Shown: positions 44,147-55,023 of the stretch, in pieces
Layout of the letters: each line of letters begins with the position of its first letter
How positions within the stretch are numbered: the stretch's first letter is position 1
Source of the DNA: Blasia pusilla
Taxonomy: Eukaryota > Marchantiophyta > Marchantiopsida > Blasiales
Direction of reading: 5' to 3'
DNA: 64,000 nt
NCBI GenBank assembly: GCA_050084515.1
Contig: CM114273.1
Span: 40,920,001 to 40,984,000, forward strand
Position numbers and translations under genes: made by a program
The notes under the pieces: generated by a model
Told to the model about the DNA's origin: nothing
The model's database searches: none
The model's input: the letters and a program-made list of their open reading frames with translations, nothing else

Positions 44147-45731
44147 ATCCTCTAATCGCATGCGCTTATAACTACTAGTAGGGTGAAAGAAGTCTTCCTT
44201 CTCGGCTAGTTTATCCTTCCTCATTTAGTTAGATGAAACTAAATTATTAGAGAGATCCTAGAAGGACTGGTGTTGTTGAGTAGAGAGATGATTGTTCCCG
44301 AGAATTGCATGCACTTACAACTAGTAGTCGGGTGAAAGAAGTTTTCTTTCTCATCTAATTTAGTTAGATGAAATTAAATTATTAGAGGAATCCTCTAATT
44401 GCCTGCGCTTATTATAACTCGGCTAGTTTACATTTAGTTAGATGAAACTAAATTATTAGAGAGAGGGTGCTTTCTTTCTCATCTAATTTAGTTAAGTCTT
44501 ATATAACTACTAGTAGGGTGAAAGAAGTCTTCCTTCTCGGCTAGTTTATCCTTCCTCATTTAGTTAGATGAAACTAAATTATTAGAGAGATCCTGAGTAT
44601 AGAGATGAGGCATGCACTTACAACTAGTAGTTGTTGAGTAAGAGAGATGATTGTTTAGAGAATTGCCTGCACTTACAACTAGTAGTAGGGTGAAAGAAGT
44701 CTTTTTCTTTCTCATCTAATTTAGTTAGATGAAATTAAATTATTAGAGGAATCCTCTAATCGGGTGAAAGAAGCTTTCTTTCTCATCTAATTTAGTTAGA
44801 TGAAATTAAATTATTAGAGGAATCCTCTAATCGCCTGCGCTTATAACTACTAGTAGGGTGAAAGAAGTCTTCCTTCTCGGCTAGTTTATCCTTCCTAATT
44901 TAGTTAGATGAAACTAAATTATTAGAGAGATCCTAGAAGGACTGGTGTTGTTGAGTAGAGAGATGATTGTTCCCGAGAATTGTCTGCACTTACAACTAGT
45001 AGTCGGGTGAAAGAAGCTTTCTTTCTCATCTAATTTAGTTAGATGAAATTAAATTATTAGAGGAATCCTCTAATCTTATATAACTACTAGTAGGGTGAAA
45101 ATCGGCTAGTTTATCCTTCCTAATTTAGTTAGATGAAACTACTAGTAGTAAGAAGGGTGCACTTACAAAGAAGTCTTTCTTTCTCATCTAATTTAGTTAG
45201 ATGAAATTAAATTATTAGAGTTTATCCTTCCTATAATTTAGTGAAAGAATGAAACTAATTTAGTTAGATGAAACTAAATTATTAGAGAGATCCTAGAAGG
45301 ACTGGCGTTGTTGAGTAGAGAGATGATTGTTCCCGAGAATTGCATGCACTTACAACTAGTAGTCAGGTGAAAGAAGTTTTCTTTCTCATCTAATTTAGTT
45401 AGATGAAATTAAATTATTAGAGGAACATTGTAAATGAGTAGTTTTTGAATAGAAAGCTGATTGTTCCTGAGAATCGCATGCACTTATAATTACTAGTATG
45501 GTGAAACAAGCTTTCCTTCTCATTTAGTTTATAGTTCTCATCTAATTTATTTTGATGTAAGTAAATTATTAGAGGGGACATCCCAAAAGGAACAAGTGTC
45601 GAGTAGAGAGATGATTGTTCCGGAGAACCGCTTGCACTTATAACTATTAGTTGGGTGAAAGAAATTTTCCTTCTCATCTAGTTTATTATTCTCATCTAAT
45701 TTAGTTTGATGAAACAAAACTATTAGAGGGG
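44147..45731 (+). repeat. Mosaic tandem array of two alternating modules
   Basis: About 1.6 kb is built from two modules of roughly 105-135 bp. Both end in TTTAGTTAGATGAAA(C/T)TAAATTATTAGAG, which occurs about twelve times (near 44224, 44359, 44434, 44559, 44719, 44789, 44898, 45037, 45126, 45198, 45259 and 45396) plus degenerate copies near 45545 and 45700. Module 1 has ACTAGTAGGGTGAAAGAAG with CTTCTCGGCTAGTTTATCC. Module 2 has AGAAGGACTGG, GAGTAGAGAGATGATTGTTC and GCACTTACAACTAGTAG. Some units are chimeric or internally deleted. A displaced end of the array lies at 46375-46422. Confidence 0.9.
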
Positions 45732-46374
45732 TGTCTTGCACATACACATCGCTACACAACATACATCGCTGTCACCGAACACACACACAAACACGCACGA
45801 TCCCATGCTAACTCATGGCATCCAAACAATGAGACAAGAAGTACCAAAATATCTCCAATTAAAGTAAGATCCAATCTCTCTCTACACAATCTCACACCAT
45901 AGCTCTCAAAGGTGTGTACTCTCTCTCATGTTAAACCAAACTCACTCTCCTAATGAGAGGCTTGGATTACACTCACAAGGCAAGGGACCCTAGCTCCGCT
46001 GTCTCATGCCAAGGAGTTCAACAAAGAGAGAATGAGCTCTCAAGCTCTCTCTCCTTGGGATATATACCCCTCCCCTCTCCAAAGCTCTCTCCATGGTAAC
46101 CTATTCTCCCAAGTCACCTCCTTGGCTCTTGACCTGATGTAGGAGGTCAAGGGCCACTTACCACAAATAGAAAGTTGATCATATAGTCAAAATGGTATTT
46201 ACCTAAAATAGTAAGTTCTTCAATATGGCTCCAAATGAGCCAAAACGAAGGGGAAACCTGCTCTCTCAGGTTTTCGGGGCCTCAGCAGGTCATCCTCAAC
46301 CTCCTAGGCATGTCCTCCACTACTCTTGAAGATGCTCTACTAGATCTCATCGATCTATCCTGAAGGACGTGACA
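45732..46374 (-). mobile_element. Solo LTR inserted in the tandem array
   Basis: About 643 bp with TG...CA ends (TGTCTTGCACATACAC at 45732; GGACGTGACA ending 46374). Read on the minus strand it looks like a retrotransposon LTR: TGTCACGTCC start, a TATATA box inside GGGGTATATATCCC (46060-46070) and about 300 bp of CT/GA-rich leader after it. The flanks are AGAGGGG on the left and GGGGACATCCC on the right. The array copy at 45570-45620 (AGAGGGGACATCCCAAAAGG...) is an uninterrupted paralogue of the target, so the insertion and a 4-5-bp duplication (GGGG or AGGGG) can be read directly. No internal region remains. Confidence 0.87.
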
Positions 46375-46422
46375 GGGGACATCCCAAAAAGAACAAGTGT
46401 TGAGTAGAGAGATGATTGTTCA
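46375..46422 (+). repeat. Displaced last unit of the tandem array
   Basis: GGGGACATCCCAAAAAGAAC followed by AAGTGTTGAGTAGAGAGATGATTGTTC matches 45574-45620 with two differences. It is array sequence pushed right by the solo LTR. Beyond 46422 similarity ends. Confidence 0.85.
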
Positions 46423-46979
46423 GAGACCCTATTGCTAATAATATTATAGATTTCGGACCTTGATTTAAAATTGGGAAAAATAACAAAAATTCATGGAATT
46501 TCAATGATTGAAGAGAAGTTAAATTTGCTAGGACTTGCTTCATTTGCTCAATTGGGGGGGAGCTCCTCTTTGATCATGGGGAGAGGGCTTACTTGTCCAG
46601 TATCTCAAGGGAGAAAAGGAGTCCACCTAAATCCAAACCGAAGAACGGATTTATTCCTCCTCTCTCCTAAAATGGAGTAACCCTCCCTCCATTTTCCTTC
46701 CTTGGTAGAGGTAGATGTTATGAGAAGGTTGGTAGTTTCTTCCCTTCTCGTCTTATTTAAGTTATCCTTTTGTCTTGAATTCTTTTTTCATTCTTCTTTT
46801 GAGAATTTAAATGTTTTTTTTAAATCTTCTAAGTTTCCGTACCCTCCATTTTTTAAATTTACCATTTTCAAAGATAAATGGAAAGAAAGTAATCAAACAT
46901 AAGTTTGAAGCATAGCTTATTAAGGTTTTAGCAAAGTCAAATCTATGTCTATCACAATAAGCTTCACAATATGGATTAC
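46423..46979. other. AT-rich DNA, probable decayed retroelement
   Basis: Frames at 46471-46680 and 46702-46902 have no recognised motif. Position directly upstream of the integrase remnant suggests it belongs to the same dead element. Confidence 0.35.
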
Positions 46980-48367
46980 GGTAAGATATTTATAGAGTGC
47001 CAAGATGGACCTTGGTTAGCTATAAAAGAGAGAAACCCATTCTAACTCTTTTGGCCAAAAGGTTCTTCTTGCCTAATATGAAGGAAGATAATTTCCATTC
47101 TACAAGCAGTGGAATTCTTTACGAGAAGAAATAGGACTTGTTTCATTCGATGGCGCTTCCTTAAGGTTCCTTGCAACACATCAACGTGGACTTTATCGCA
47201 AATCTCCTTGAATGTGAGGGATACAATATTATACTTATAATCGATAGCAAGTTAGCATGGTGTATTCCAACTTTGGATTTTACAATTGCCCATACAATCT
47301 CTTGGTTTTTCTTAGATTATTTGTATCAATATTATGGGTTACCAAGGAATATTTGTTTAGGATCAAGATCCAAAGTTCATTTGTGCATTCTAAAAATACG
47401 TATTTAACTTTTAAAAGGTTGGGGATTAAGTTGGGTTATGACACAAATTTTCATCCTCAAATGGATAGCAAACATTATTACTCCATGAGTGAACTTGATC
47501 GTGAATTAATACTTGAGGAACTATGTAACTGCGGACCAACAAGATTAGGTAAAGTGGCTAAAGTATGATTGAGTACAATTACTAATTAATAAGCACTTTG
47601 TAGGTAGTGAATCTCCTTGTCTTTTGGCTTATGGACATCATCCAAAAGGACCTTTTGACTTGGCCCTTCCACAAGTTTCTACATCAACACAAACATGACA
47701 AGTAATGGCACGTGATTCATTAGTGGAAATGTGAGAATGTGAAAATGAGGAATACAAAGTCTTTCAAAGGCTCTAAGATATGTGAAGCACACATACAAAA
47801 GATGGTGCCAAGTGGGAGAAAACGTGTGGTTGAGTGTAAATAATCTCACTCTTCCAAAGGAGTTTCATACCCTATATTTCATACCCTAAGGAAAACTCTT
47901 TTTAGAATGTTTACACATAAAAATTACCCAAGGAGTTGAAGATCTAGTTGACTTTTCTTATGGCATTGTTGAATAAATTCTTCAAAAATAAATATGTCTC
48001 GATTCTCAAATGGACGAAAGTATTAATATCCCAATTTGTGATCATCAAAGACGAACTTGAGTTTAAGATGGAAACCATCTTGCATTTGATACACAAGGCA
48101 AACAAGTATGAATACTTGTGCATGTGGAAAGACTACAATGGGAAGCAGATTACTTGTTTTTTGAAGGTCAATTTGGAACACTCTTATAAATTTGTTACAA
48201 AACTTCAAATGTTTATAAGGGACACACATACATTAGAACTTGGAAATACTAGAGGTGTGACTTATGACCATTGGAAGCTTGGGGTTGGAAGGTTTTTGTA
48301 CCTAGAATGTGCTAATTTTGCAATAAAGCTATACATAGATTTGGAGAATCAATATATATATGGTTAA
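46980..48367 (+). pseudogene. Ty3/gypsy chromovirus integrase and chromodomain, decayed
   Basis: Integrase core remnants read HINVDFIANL (for SMDFIxGLP), GYNIILIIDSKLAWCIP (for VDRxSKxAHFIP), YGLPRNI, then in another frame TFKRLGIKLGYDTNFHPQMDS (for LGIKLxxSTAYHPQTDG). Further on are VWLSVNNLTLP and, in the frame 47948-48367, a C-terminal chromodomain-like stretch (FKMETILHLIHKANKYEYLCMWKDYNG). The chromodomain after integrase identifies the chromovirus lineage. Loss of the T in PQTDG, frame changes and stops make it inactive. RT and gag are not recognised in the window. Confidence 0.82.
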
Positions 48368-48651
48368 ATGATTGCAAATTCTTTTTGGTAGTGCATGACA
48401 ATAAAATTAATAAAATAATTCTTCATGTGCTTAGGATGTATATTATATTATGAGGAGATACAAGGCATATTTGAGGAGAGAGATTGAATTTGGATAAGAC
48501 CAATGTTTAGGCTTGCCCTAGCCTCAACAAGGCAAGTGACCCCATCTTACGATTTGGTGTGATCATACTCGTGAAGTGATGAGGAAACTTAGTAACACCC
48601 CCAAGACAAATTCAATGGTGATCCAAAAGTAATGCACTTTTGGGATCTTGT

Positions 48652-48960
48652 AAAGGAGGGACATGTTTACATGTTGTGATAAGTCCGGTCTTAGATGGTG
48701 GGGGGTCGCTCGCCTCGTCGTCCATTCACGTCTGACCAACCACCCGAGTTCTTGTCAAATTTGTTTCAGGCTATCAATCGAGTAGTTTGTTAAGCTGGTG
48801 TTTGCGTTGGCTTGTTGCCATTTTCTTTTTACATTCTTTTATGCATTTTTTGACTCCTCTTTTGAATTGGTATTACCTTTCTTTGTCCTCTTTTGAGGTT
48901 TATTTTATAATAAAGTGGATATACATATATCTATACTATTAGGGTCTCGGGGTAATTATT
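48652..48960 (+). mobile_element. Polypurine tract and candidate 3' LTR of the gypsy element
   Basis: AAAGGAGGGA (48652-48661) is a polypurine tract about 285 bp after the chromodomain frame. It is followed by TGTTTACATGTTGTGATAAG (48664), a plausible LTR start, and a T-rich stretch with TTTTATAATAAAGTGG. The right boundary is a guess because no second LTR is available for comparison. Confidence 0.4.
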
Positions 48961-50125
48961 AGTTGGTTTAACTAGATTAACTTAATTAATTTATCAAATT
49001 TATCTACCTAGAAGAAGTGTGGAACGTATGATAAGAAGCAATCTAAATGTTCGTAGCCACAACCTAAAACTTGAACCGAAACCTAAAACTGAATCCAAAA
49101 GAGAGGTTGTGGGTGATTGGGGTTATGATCAGGTGGATCCACCAAAATCATGAAAAGGCGGAAAAGACATGGAAGATTGGGACGCGCTGCTCCCCCAATT
49201 TTGAACCGTTACCGGAATTGTGAAAACAAGAGACGAATTAGCTGCAGGAACTACAATCATCATCAAAACATCAAAGGCATCTATTTTCGGGAAAGGATAA
49301 AACATCCGAGAACGCGTAGAAGTAGCCTTCCCATGAAGAAAGAGACGAGTCTTTTCAAGAAGAAGAAAGGGACTCGATGAAACTTACATCTCGTATAGTA
49401 TGTTTTATGAGGAATAAACCTGTCCAACCTCCCCCGCGATCTGTTGCTTGAGCGAAAGTGACTCAAGTGCGAGTTCAGAATGCCGACTGTTCCACTTAGG
49501 CCACAAACAGAGACATGATGAAAGCCTGCTCATTGTGTGCGAAGATGTGGATGGGACTTCAATTCATCCACATCTTCTCAGCAAGATCTACGAATCACGT
49601 TGTGCGATTAAGAGCTCTTTTTCAAAGCCAGCTACGAATGTCTGGTGTCAAATCAGAGACGTTGCGTCGGTAGAAATCGGTGACTTCTGCAGTTGCTTTT
49701 CATCTCATCTCATCAAGTGGACGATCTACCGACTATATTCCCACACCATCCGCGATAAATCGGGGGATCTAGGCCGCTTTAGAACTCACATCTACGTCTC
49801 TGATTCGGGTGGTTGACGACTCTCTTCCTTCGTCGCGTATTCCGCTCTTGCTATTCATCGTTGTTCCTACATCGTCCCTCCAGAATGAGGTTTATGAGTA
49901 GTCGGGAAATCCGGATAGACACTGCTTGAAAACTTCTTGTACTTTATCTGTCCGTCTCTCTCGCTCTCGTTGTCGAACAAGGGCGAGGGGAATGTACAGT
50001 CCCAAGGATTCGACCGGCGCTGAATTCGAGAACTGTCTTCCTCAGGACTTCGAATTGAGTTTCTTTTCCCTCCGCTAATGCCTGCGTGCTTTGGTTTCAG
50101 GGCTACGAGCGGCACTACCTTATGA
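48961..50125. other. Transition back to gene-type DNA, no gene recognised
   Basis: Plus frames at 49150-49380 (very basic, Lys/Arg-rich) and 49448-49816, and a minus frame at 49867-50115, show no recognisable domain. Confidence 0.4.
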
Positions 50126-50135
50126 TCTGTCTCTC

Positions 50136-50179
<44 letters not shown>

Positions 50180-50190
50180 TCCCTCCCTCT
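50126..50190 (+). repeat. (CT)n microsatellite
   Basis: A long CT run with TCTCCCTCTCCCTCC at its end. In plants CT runs are common just downstream of transcription starts, so a plus-strand promoter or leader may be nearby, but no coding exon is recognised. Confidence 0.95.
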
Positions 50191-52644
50191 GTCTGTGTGA
50201 ACTTGGAATCAATTCGTGAAGCCCCTTTCTCTCTCACATCCTAGTACGCGTATAGTCAATCCATCCGCTTTTGATTCCGGTTCTGCAACGAATCGCTACA
50301 TTACTAAAAGCCTGTGTGAAAGAATCTGTGCAATTCGTCCCTCGCTCACTCACTCACTCACTGAAACTCAATACTGGTCGAACCTACACGAGTCTGTAGG
50401 CCTTCGGATCACTGGTGGTTGCATTTCTTCTTCCGTACAAAGAGGTGACGCTTATGTGCAGCTGGTCCTATACAGTTTCCCTGACTGACGGGACTCGGTG
50501 GCTCTCTCAATGCCGTGCCACTGTGTCCCTATCTCCATGAGCGTGTGACCGGATCCCAGCATGGATTGAATTATGTGAAAAAGGAGAATGCTAGTACAGC
50601 AAGATGATTGCGTTTCTCCTTTCGCGATGGTCTTCCAGAAACTTCGTTTCTTTGAACGTTTCCCACTTTTTCAAGCCCGGGCACTGGCCATTTGTCCCTC
50701 CGATCGACATCCGATGGTACGCGCGCTCGGGCAAGATATCTCAGATCCGTCCGTATTCGAATCCACCGGTGATCGGATGGCCAGTTGTAACCTTTAATGG
50801 CTACCATTACTACCTTTTCCCTAGCTTCCATGGTAGTACAGAATTTAAAGTAGCCGGACTGCAGTGACCAAAAGTTCCACTGAGCCTCTTCGGCCATGTG
50901 AACTATTGCCAAAACCTCTCGGCAATAGTCCACTTCACGCCTTTCTTCTTTTGACGAAGTAACCACAATGAGATAGTACGCCATCCTTACGTACTAGTTT
51001 TATTTTACCTGTTGGTTTGACAGCGTTCATGTCATGATTTACACCTTCCCCCGTCGCAGAGCAGCGAAGGGGAACTCCTCTGCCCGGAAGGACATCTCGT
51101 GTATCTTCTAGACATTATGAACTTCGGCCCATGAAATGCTCTTATACTTTTAATGCGTCAAACGCGATTCGGCTTCCTCTGCTGCAATCACTGTCTGTAA
51201 TTTTCTCCGAAAGTCAGAAGTTCCAGGGATTTGTCAAATTTATCGGTGGCGCAGGAGATATGATTCGCATGATTGAACCTGCTCCGGAGTGGGAGTCGCA
51301 GGGCATTCGGGATGGTGGTTGGTTGGAGTGAGAGTGGTGATGCTCTCAGATTCTCCAGAATCCCTTAGGCACGAAGGCTGGGAGGGAGTGGTGAAGTGTG
51401 TCAGTACGCAAGGGGCGTATGCCTCGGTATGGGACAATGAAAGTCACAACTACCTCTTGCAGACAGAGGCATCCCCAGCATATCTGCTTCCCTTCCCAGG
51501 AGTATGGGCTCGCCCGCGCATGGACACGGTTTTAACAGATCAGTCATTCCAGGCTCTTGGATACCTGCTTCTCCAATGAAAGCATGCAGACGCTTCGCTT
51601 CGATCACATGGCGCGCCGACCATCCCCACGAGTGCCTTTGCGTTTTCTCGACGCCCGTAATTTTCACTGCACAACGCGAAGGACTCTCTATGCAGACCAC
51701 TAACTCCTACCGACCTTCCTCCAATCTCCACCACACCATGGCGCGCCCACCTGTCTTCCCCTTTCTTATTTTCATCGTTTTCCCGTTTTCGCTCTACTTT
51801 CTCTGCTCTGGCGAGCACATCCTTCAAGCGAACCGCATTCCACATTTAGGACCGCACGTAGAGGGATAAGATGAGACTCGCGTATAGAGAGAGAGAGAGA
51901 TATGGTGAAGTCGTCACCGTCCAGATTGAGCTTTGGTTCCAGATTTGTTTCCGGGAGACTTCCTCCTAATGCCTTCCATTTCGAGACCCCGAAAAGCGAA
52001 GCGGTGCAACGGGTCTCACGGTCTCACCTATCACCCGACGATTGATCGCGGTCGATCCCTCCTTTCCCCACTGCTCGCGCGTGTGTGTGTGTCTGCGGAT
52101 CCACCCTCCCTCCCTCCCGCAAGCGAAGGACGAACGAAGGGGGAAAAATTTTAAAAAACAAACAAACAAAGAATCCTACAGAACCGTTACCCTTGCGCGG
52201 CTCGTTTTCAAAGATACATTCTTCTGCGTCCGATGACTGCCGTCATGAGGAATATTACAGCAGCCACCACAATACTTACGCTTAGGAATCGGCCGCGATC
52301 TTTACCTGGAGCGTGCGACGGTGCGAACTGCGAACCTCCTCGTCTAGAATCATTCTTTCTTCTTAACTGGGGGTGGGGACTCACGGTACGATCTCCCTTT
52401 CATTGGGGTATAATTTCTCATGGCTAGGGTAGATGGATCTTCATTGGGCTCGCCAGATGATCGATCTGCTGCAGCCCACGAAGCTTTCAATTCCTCCACT
52501 CGAGCTGCACACATCATTGGTTGCCTCTAAGAATAACTATGATTGCAACGACCTCACGCCGAGGCGTCCTTTTCCGACAAGGTATTCTGCATTGTATAAT
52601 ACTCTTCATCCGAATCATCCCTCTTCCGATAGATAAATAAATAA
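50191..52644. other. Gene-type DNA, no gene recognised
   Basis: Competing frames on both strands (50571-50984 -, 50604-50867 +, 51289-51579 +, 51504-51869 +) lack known motifs. Short GA and GT runs lie at about 51887-51901 and 52080-52095. An intron-rich gene cannot be excluded. Confidence 0.35.
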
Positions 52645-52670
52645 ATTCATTCATTCATTCATTCATTCAC
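52645..52670 (+). repeat. (ATTC)n microsatellite
   Basis: Six ATTC units follow an AAATAAATAAAT run. Confidence 0.95.
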
Positions 52671-53694
52671 CCGCGTGGCATTAATCTCCGGCTCTTTGAT
52701 ATACTTATTTAATCGGAAGTATTATAATTCGAACTTCGTCCTTCTTTTTTTCTCTCGCGTTTTTATATCATTTAAAACATCTTCGTGAGGAGGATGAAAT
52801 ATGTCACGATTTCAAATATTATCTTGGATTTTCTATTCCACGACCAGTTCCTGGGAGAAAGTGAAAAGGCGATCATTCTTATCTTAAGAACAAAATTATC
52901 ATTACGCTTTCATGTAATGGTTAGTATCGGAAATGTGGATAAGGAGATCTTATATAAAGCCACAAATAAGTGCTCATATTTTCATCACTTCCAAGATTTT
53001 CATCCATTTCAATATTTAGCACGGCTTTCCCATTTCTTTTCTTCCTTCCCCTAGTATTTCCTGCACGCCTTTTTGCCTTTCGTCTTATCTTATACTAGCT
53101 GATGAGATTCTTTTCAAGTTTGGATCAGCGAGATATCTAATCGCCTTTTGTTAATAAATATATGTTTAGTTTAGCATAAATGCTAAGAATACGATATCCG
53201 TGAAAGCATTAGTCACTCGTATGAGTTCTTTGTCTTGGGAAACAAGAACACCACGAAATTTGGACCGTGGAGCCCATAAGATACTATCTTTAGTAGACCG
53301 TTTTGTGAGAGCCCTTGTCCACTAACCTTTCCCCCTTTTAGAGGCTTTTCAACATTTTGTAAGAATCATTTGCAATTTAAACCCTCGTTGGCAACCAATT
53401 CCAGAAATGTTGGGCTAGAAAAATCCCAAAAAAACTGGAAAAATATGCCCCAACGAGTTGTGTTCTTTTCATCCCCTTTCTCTTTTGCTTTATAAGCTCC
53501 CCATCCTTTCTCATCTATCACATCCTTTACCAAAACGTATCCACAAGAGACATAGAAACATCTTGAGTTATTCAACATAAGCAGAAAATCAAAGTTGCAA
53601 AATCGGATGTGAAAACATAACTACATCTTTTTCGACGGTATAAAATACCGCTCGCCACCAAGTATTGGATCGCCCATCAAAATGAACGAACGGA
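52671..53694. other. AT-rich DNA, no gene seen
   Basis: Frames at 52785-53054 (+) and 53366-53578 (-) have no recognised motif. Confidence 0.4.
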
Positions 53695-53921
53695 GAAAAT
53701 ATCTCCACCTGGAAAATAAAAGCAACTTAACTCACATAAGAACCTAAAAAAATTACCCGAAAATATCGTTATTATCATTCCCTAAGCTCCGAATACCGAA
53801 ATGCTAAAGAAAACATCTCCACCTGGAAAATAAAAGCAACTTAACTCACATAAGAACCTAAAAAAATTACCCCAAAATATCGTTCTTATCATTCCCTAAG
53901 CTCCGAATACCAAATTGCTAA
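53695..53921. repeat. 114-bp tandem duplication
   Basis: Two adjacent copies with a 114-bp period (ATCTCCACCTGGAAAATAAA at 53701 and 53815; CATTCCCTAAGCTCCGAATACC at about 53778 and 53892). They differ at only a handful of positions, so the duplication is recent relative to most repeats here. Confidence 0.93.
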
Positions 53922-54929
53922 GGAGAGGAAAGGTATGGTCTAGTAGAAAAGAGAAGTGACGAACCTCACTAAAAATGCATGATGGAAAGCCCATCAGAAA
54001 CCCTACTAGACCAACTCGGTATGGTCTAAGTAGACGAAGCCTACTCCTTGTGTATAAGAGGGAAGTAGATGGCCTAATTCCTCCACATAACAAGCGTTTA
54101 GTAATTACCGAACCGAGCATCATCAACACTTTTTTTTGGGGGGGGGCACACTTCCATCGAAAGAACGAAGGAAAAAATAAAACTTTAATAGAAATTGGGA
54201 TGGAAACCCCATCGGGATACAAAGGAGGGGGGCATAGAGCAAAAAAATCCGCGGGCCAAAACTCCGAAGAGACAGAAGGGGGCCTCCCCCCCTAAAGGAA
54301 GGAAGGAACGCGAGACCGCACTAGAGATAGAGATATTCATGACTTGAGACGGTGGAAGATGTTTCTCTTGGGACATCTTGAAGTGTGCCTCGATACATTG
54401 TGCGAGAACGAACTTTCACACGAACATGTCTCCACATGAATGCGCTTCCATAAAGTAAGTATATAGCTAGCGTGCGCACACTACTTGGAGTCTATATACT
54501 AGATATATGTATATATACACCAGTATAAGTATAAGGGATCCGAGAATTTAAATGATTGATTGATTCATTATCAAAATTGTTATGTGATATTTTTAATTAA
54601 TTTTGAATGAGAGGATGGTTAAAGGAATTTCAATTCTTTCCATTTTAGAAGATAATGGTTGGGCTAATAAATTCCTTTTTTTCTACCCAAGATTTACACT
54701 TGTTAAATAAGGGAAAATATTATAATTTTGATAATCTTGTTGAGAAGCCTATAAAAACTACAATTCCCAATATATTATCTTGGTAAACAAATTCTATTTC
54801 GCATCACTATTTTTAAGAAAAACCCTTTGCGTATAAAAGTAACCATTTTATATTTCTTGAACTAATTTGCAGCCTTTTAAGGATGTATCATGGAGGCAAG
54901 TGGGGTGGACTAAGAAAGAAGGGGGAGAT
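53922..54929. other. Unassigned DNA with a T8G10 tract
   Basis: The stretch 53930-54320 differs in texture from the AT-rich flanks, with opposing frames (53896-54222 -, 53975-54295 +) and a run of eight T then ten G at about 54129-54146. No product is recognised. The rest is AT-rich. Confidence 0.35.
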
Positions 54930-55023
54930 GAGTCCCATATGGACAAGTCCTTCCAAAGGACGGACGTAAGTCCACATAAATAGAAATGTCCGTGGACACG
55001 GATTTTTTCGTGATGTAACCTTG
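54930..55023. mobile_element. Short hAT-type element, copy 6 (right end only)
   Basis: GGACAAGTCC...GGACGGACGTAAGTCC and ATGTCCGTGGACACGGATTT followed by TGTAACCTTG (ending 55023) match the right arm of the family. The GC-rich core and left terminus are absent. Confidence 0.6.

Noticed and set aside
50571-50984. 137-codon minus-strand frame as a gene
   Set aside because: Open frames overlap it on the plus strand, there is no recognisable domain, and the codon pattern is not distinctive.
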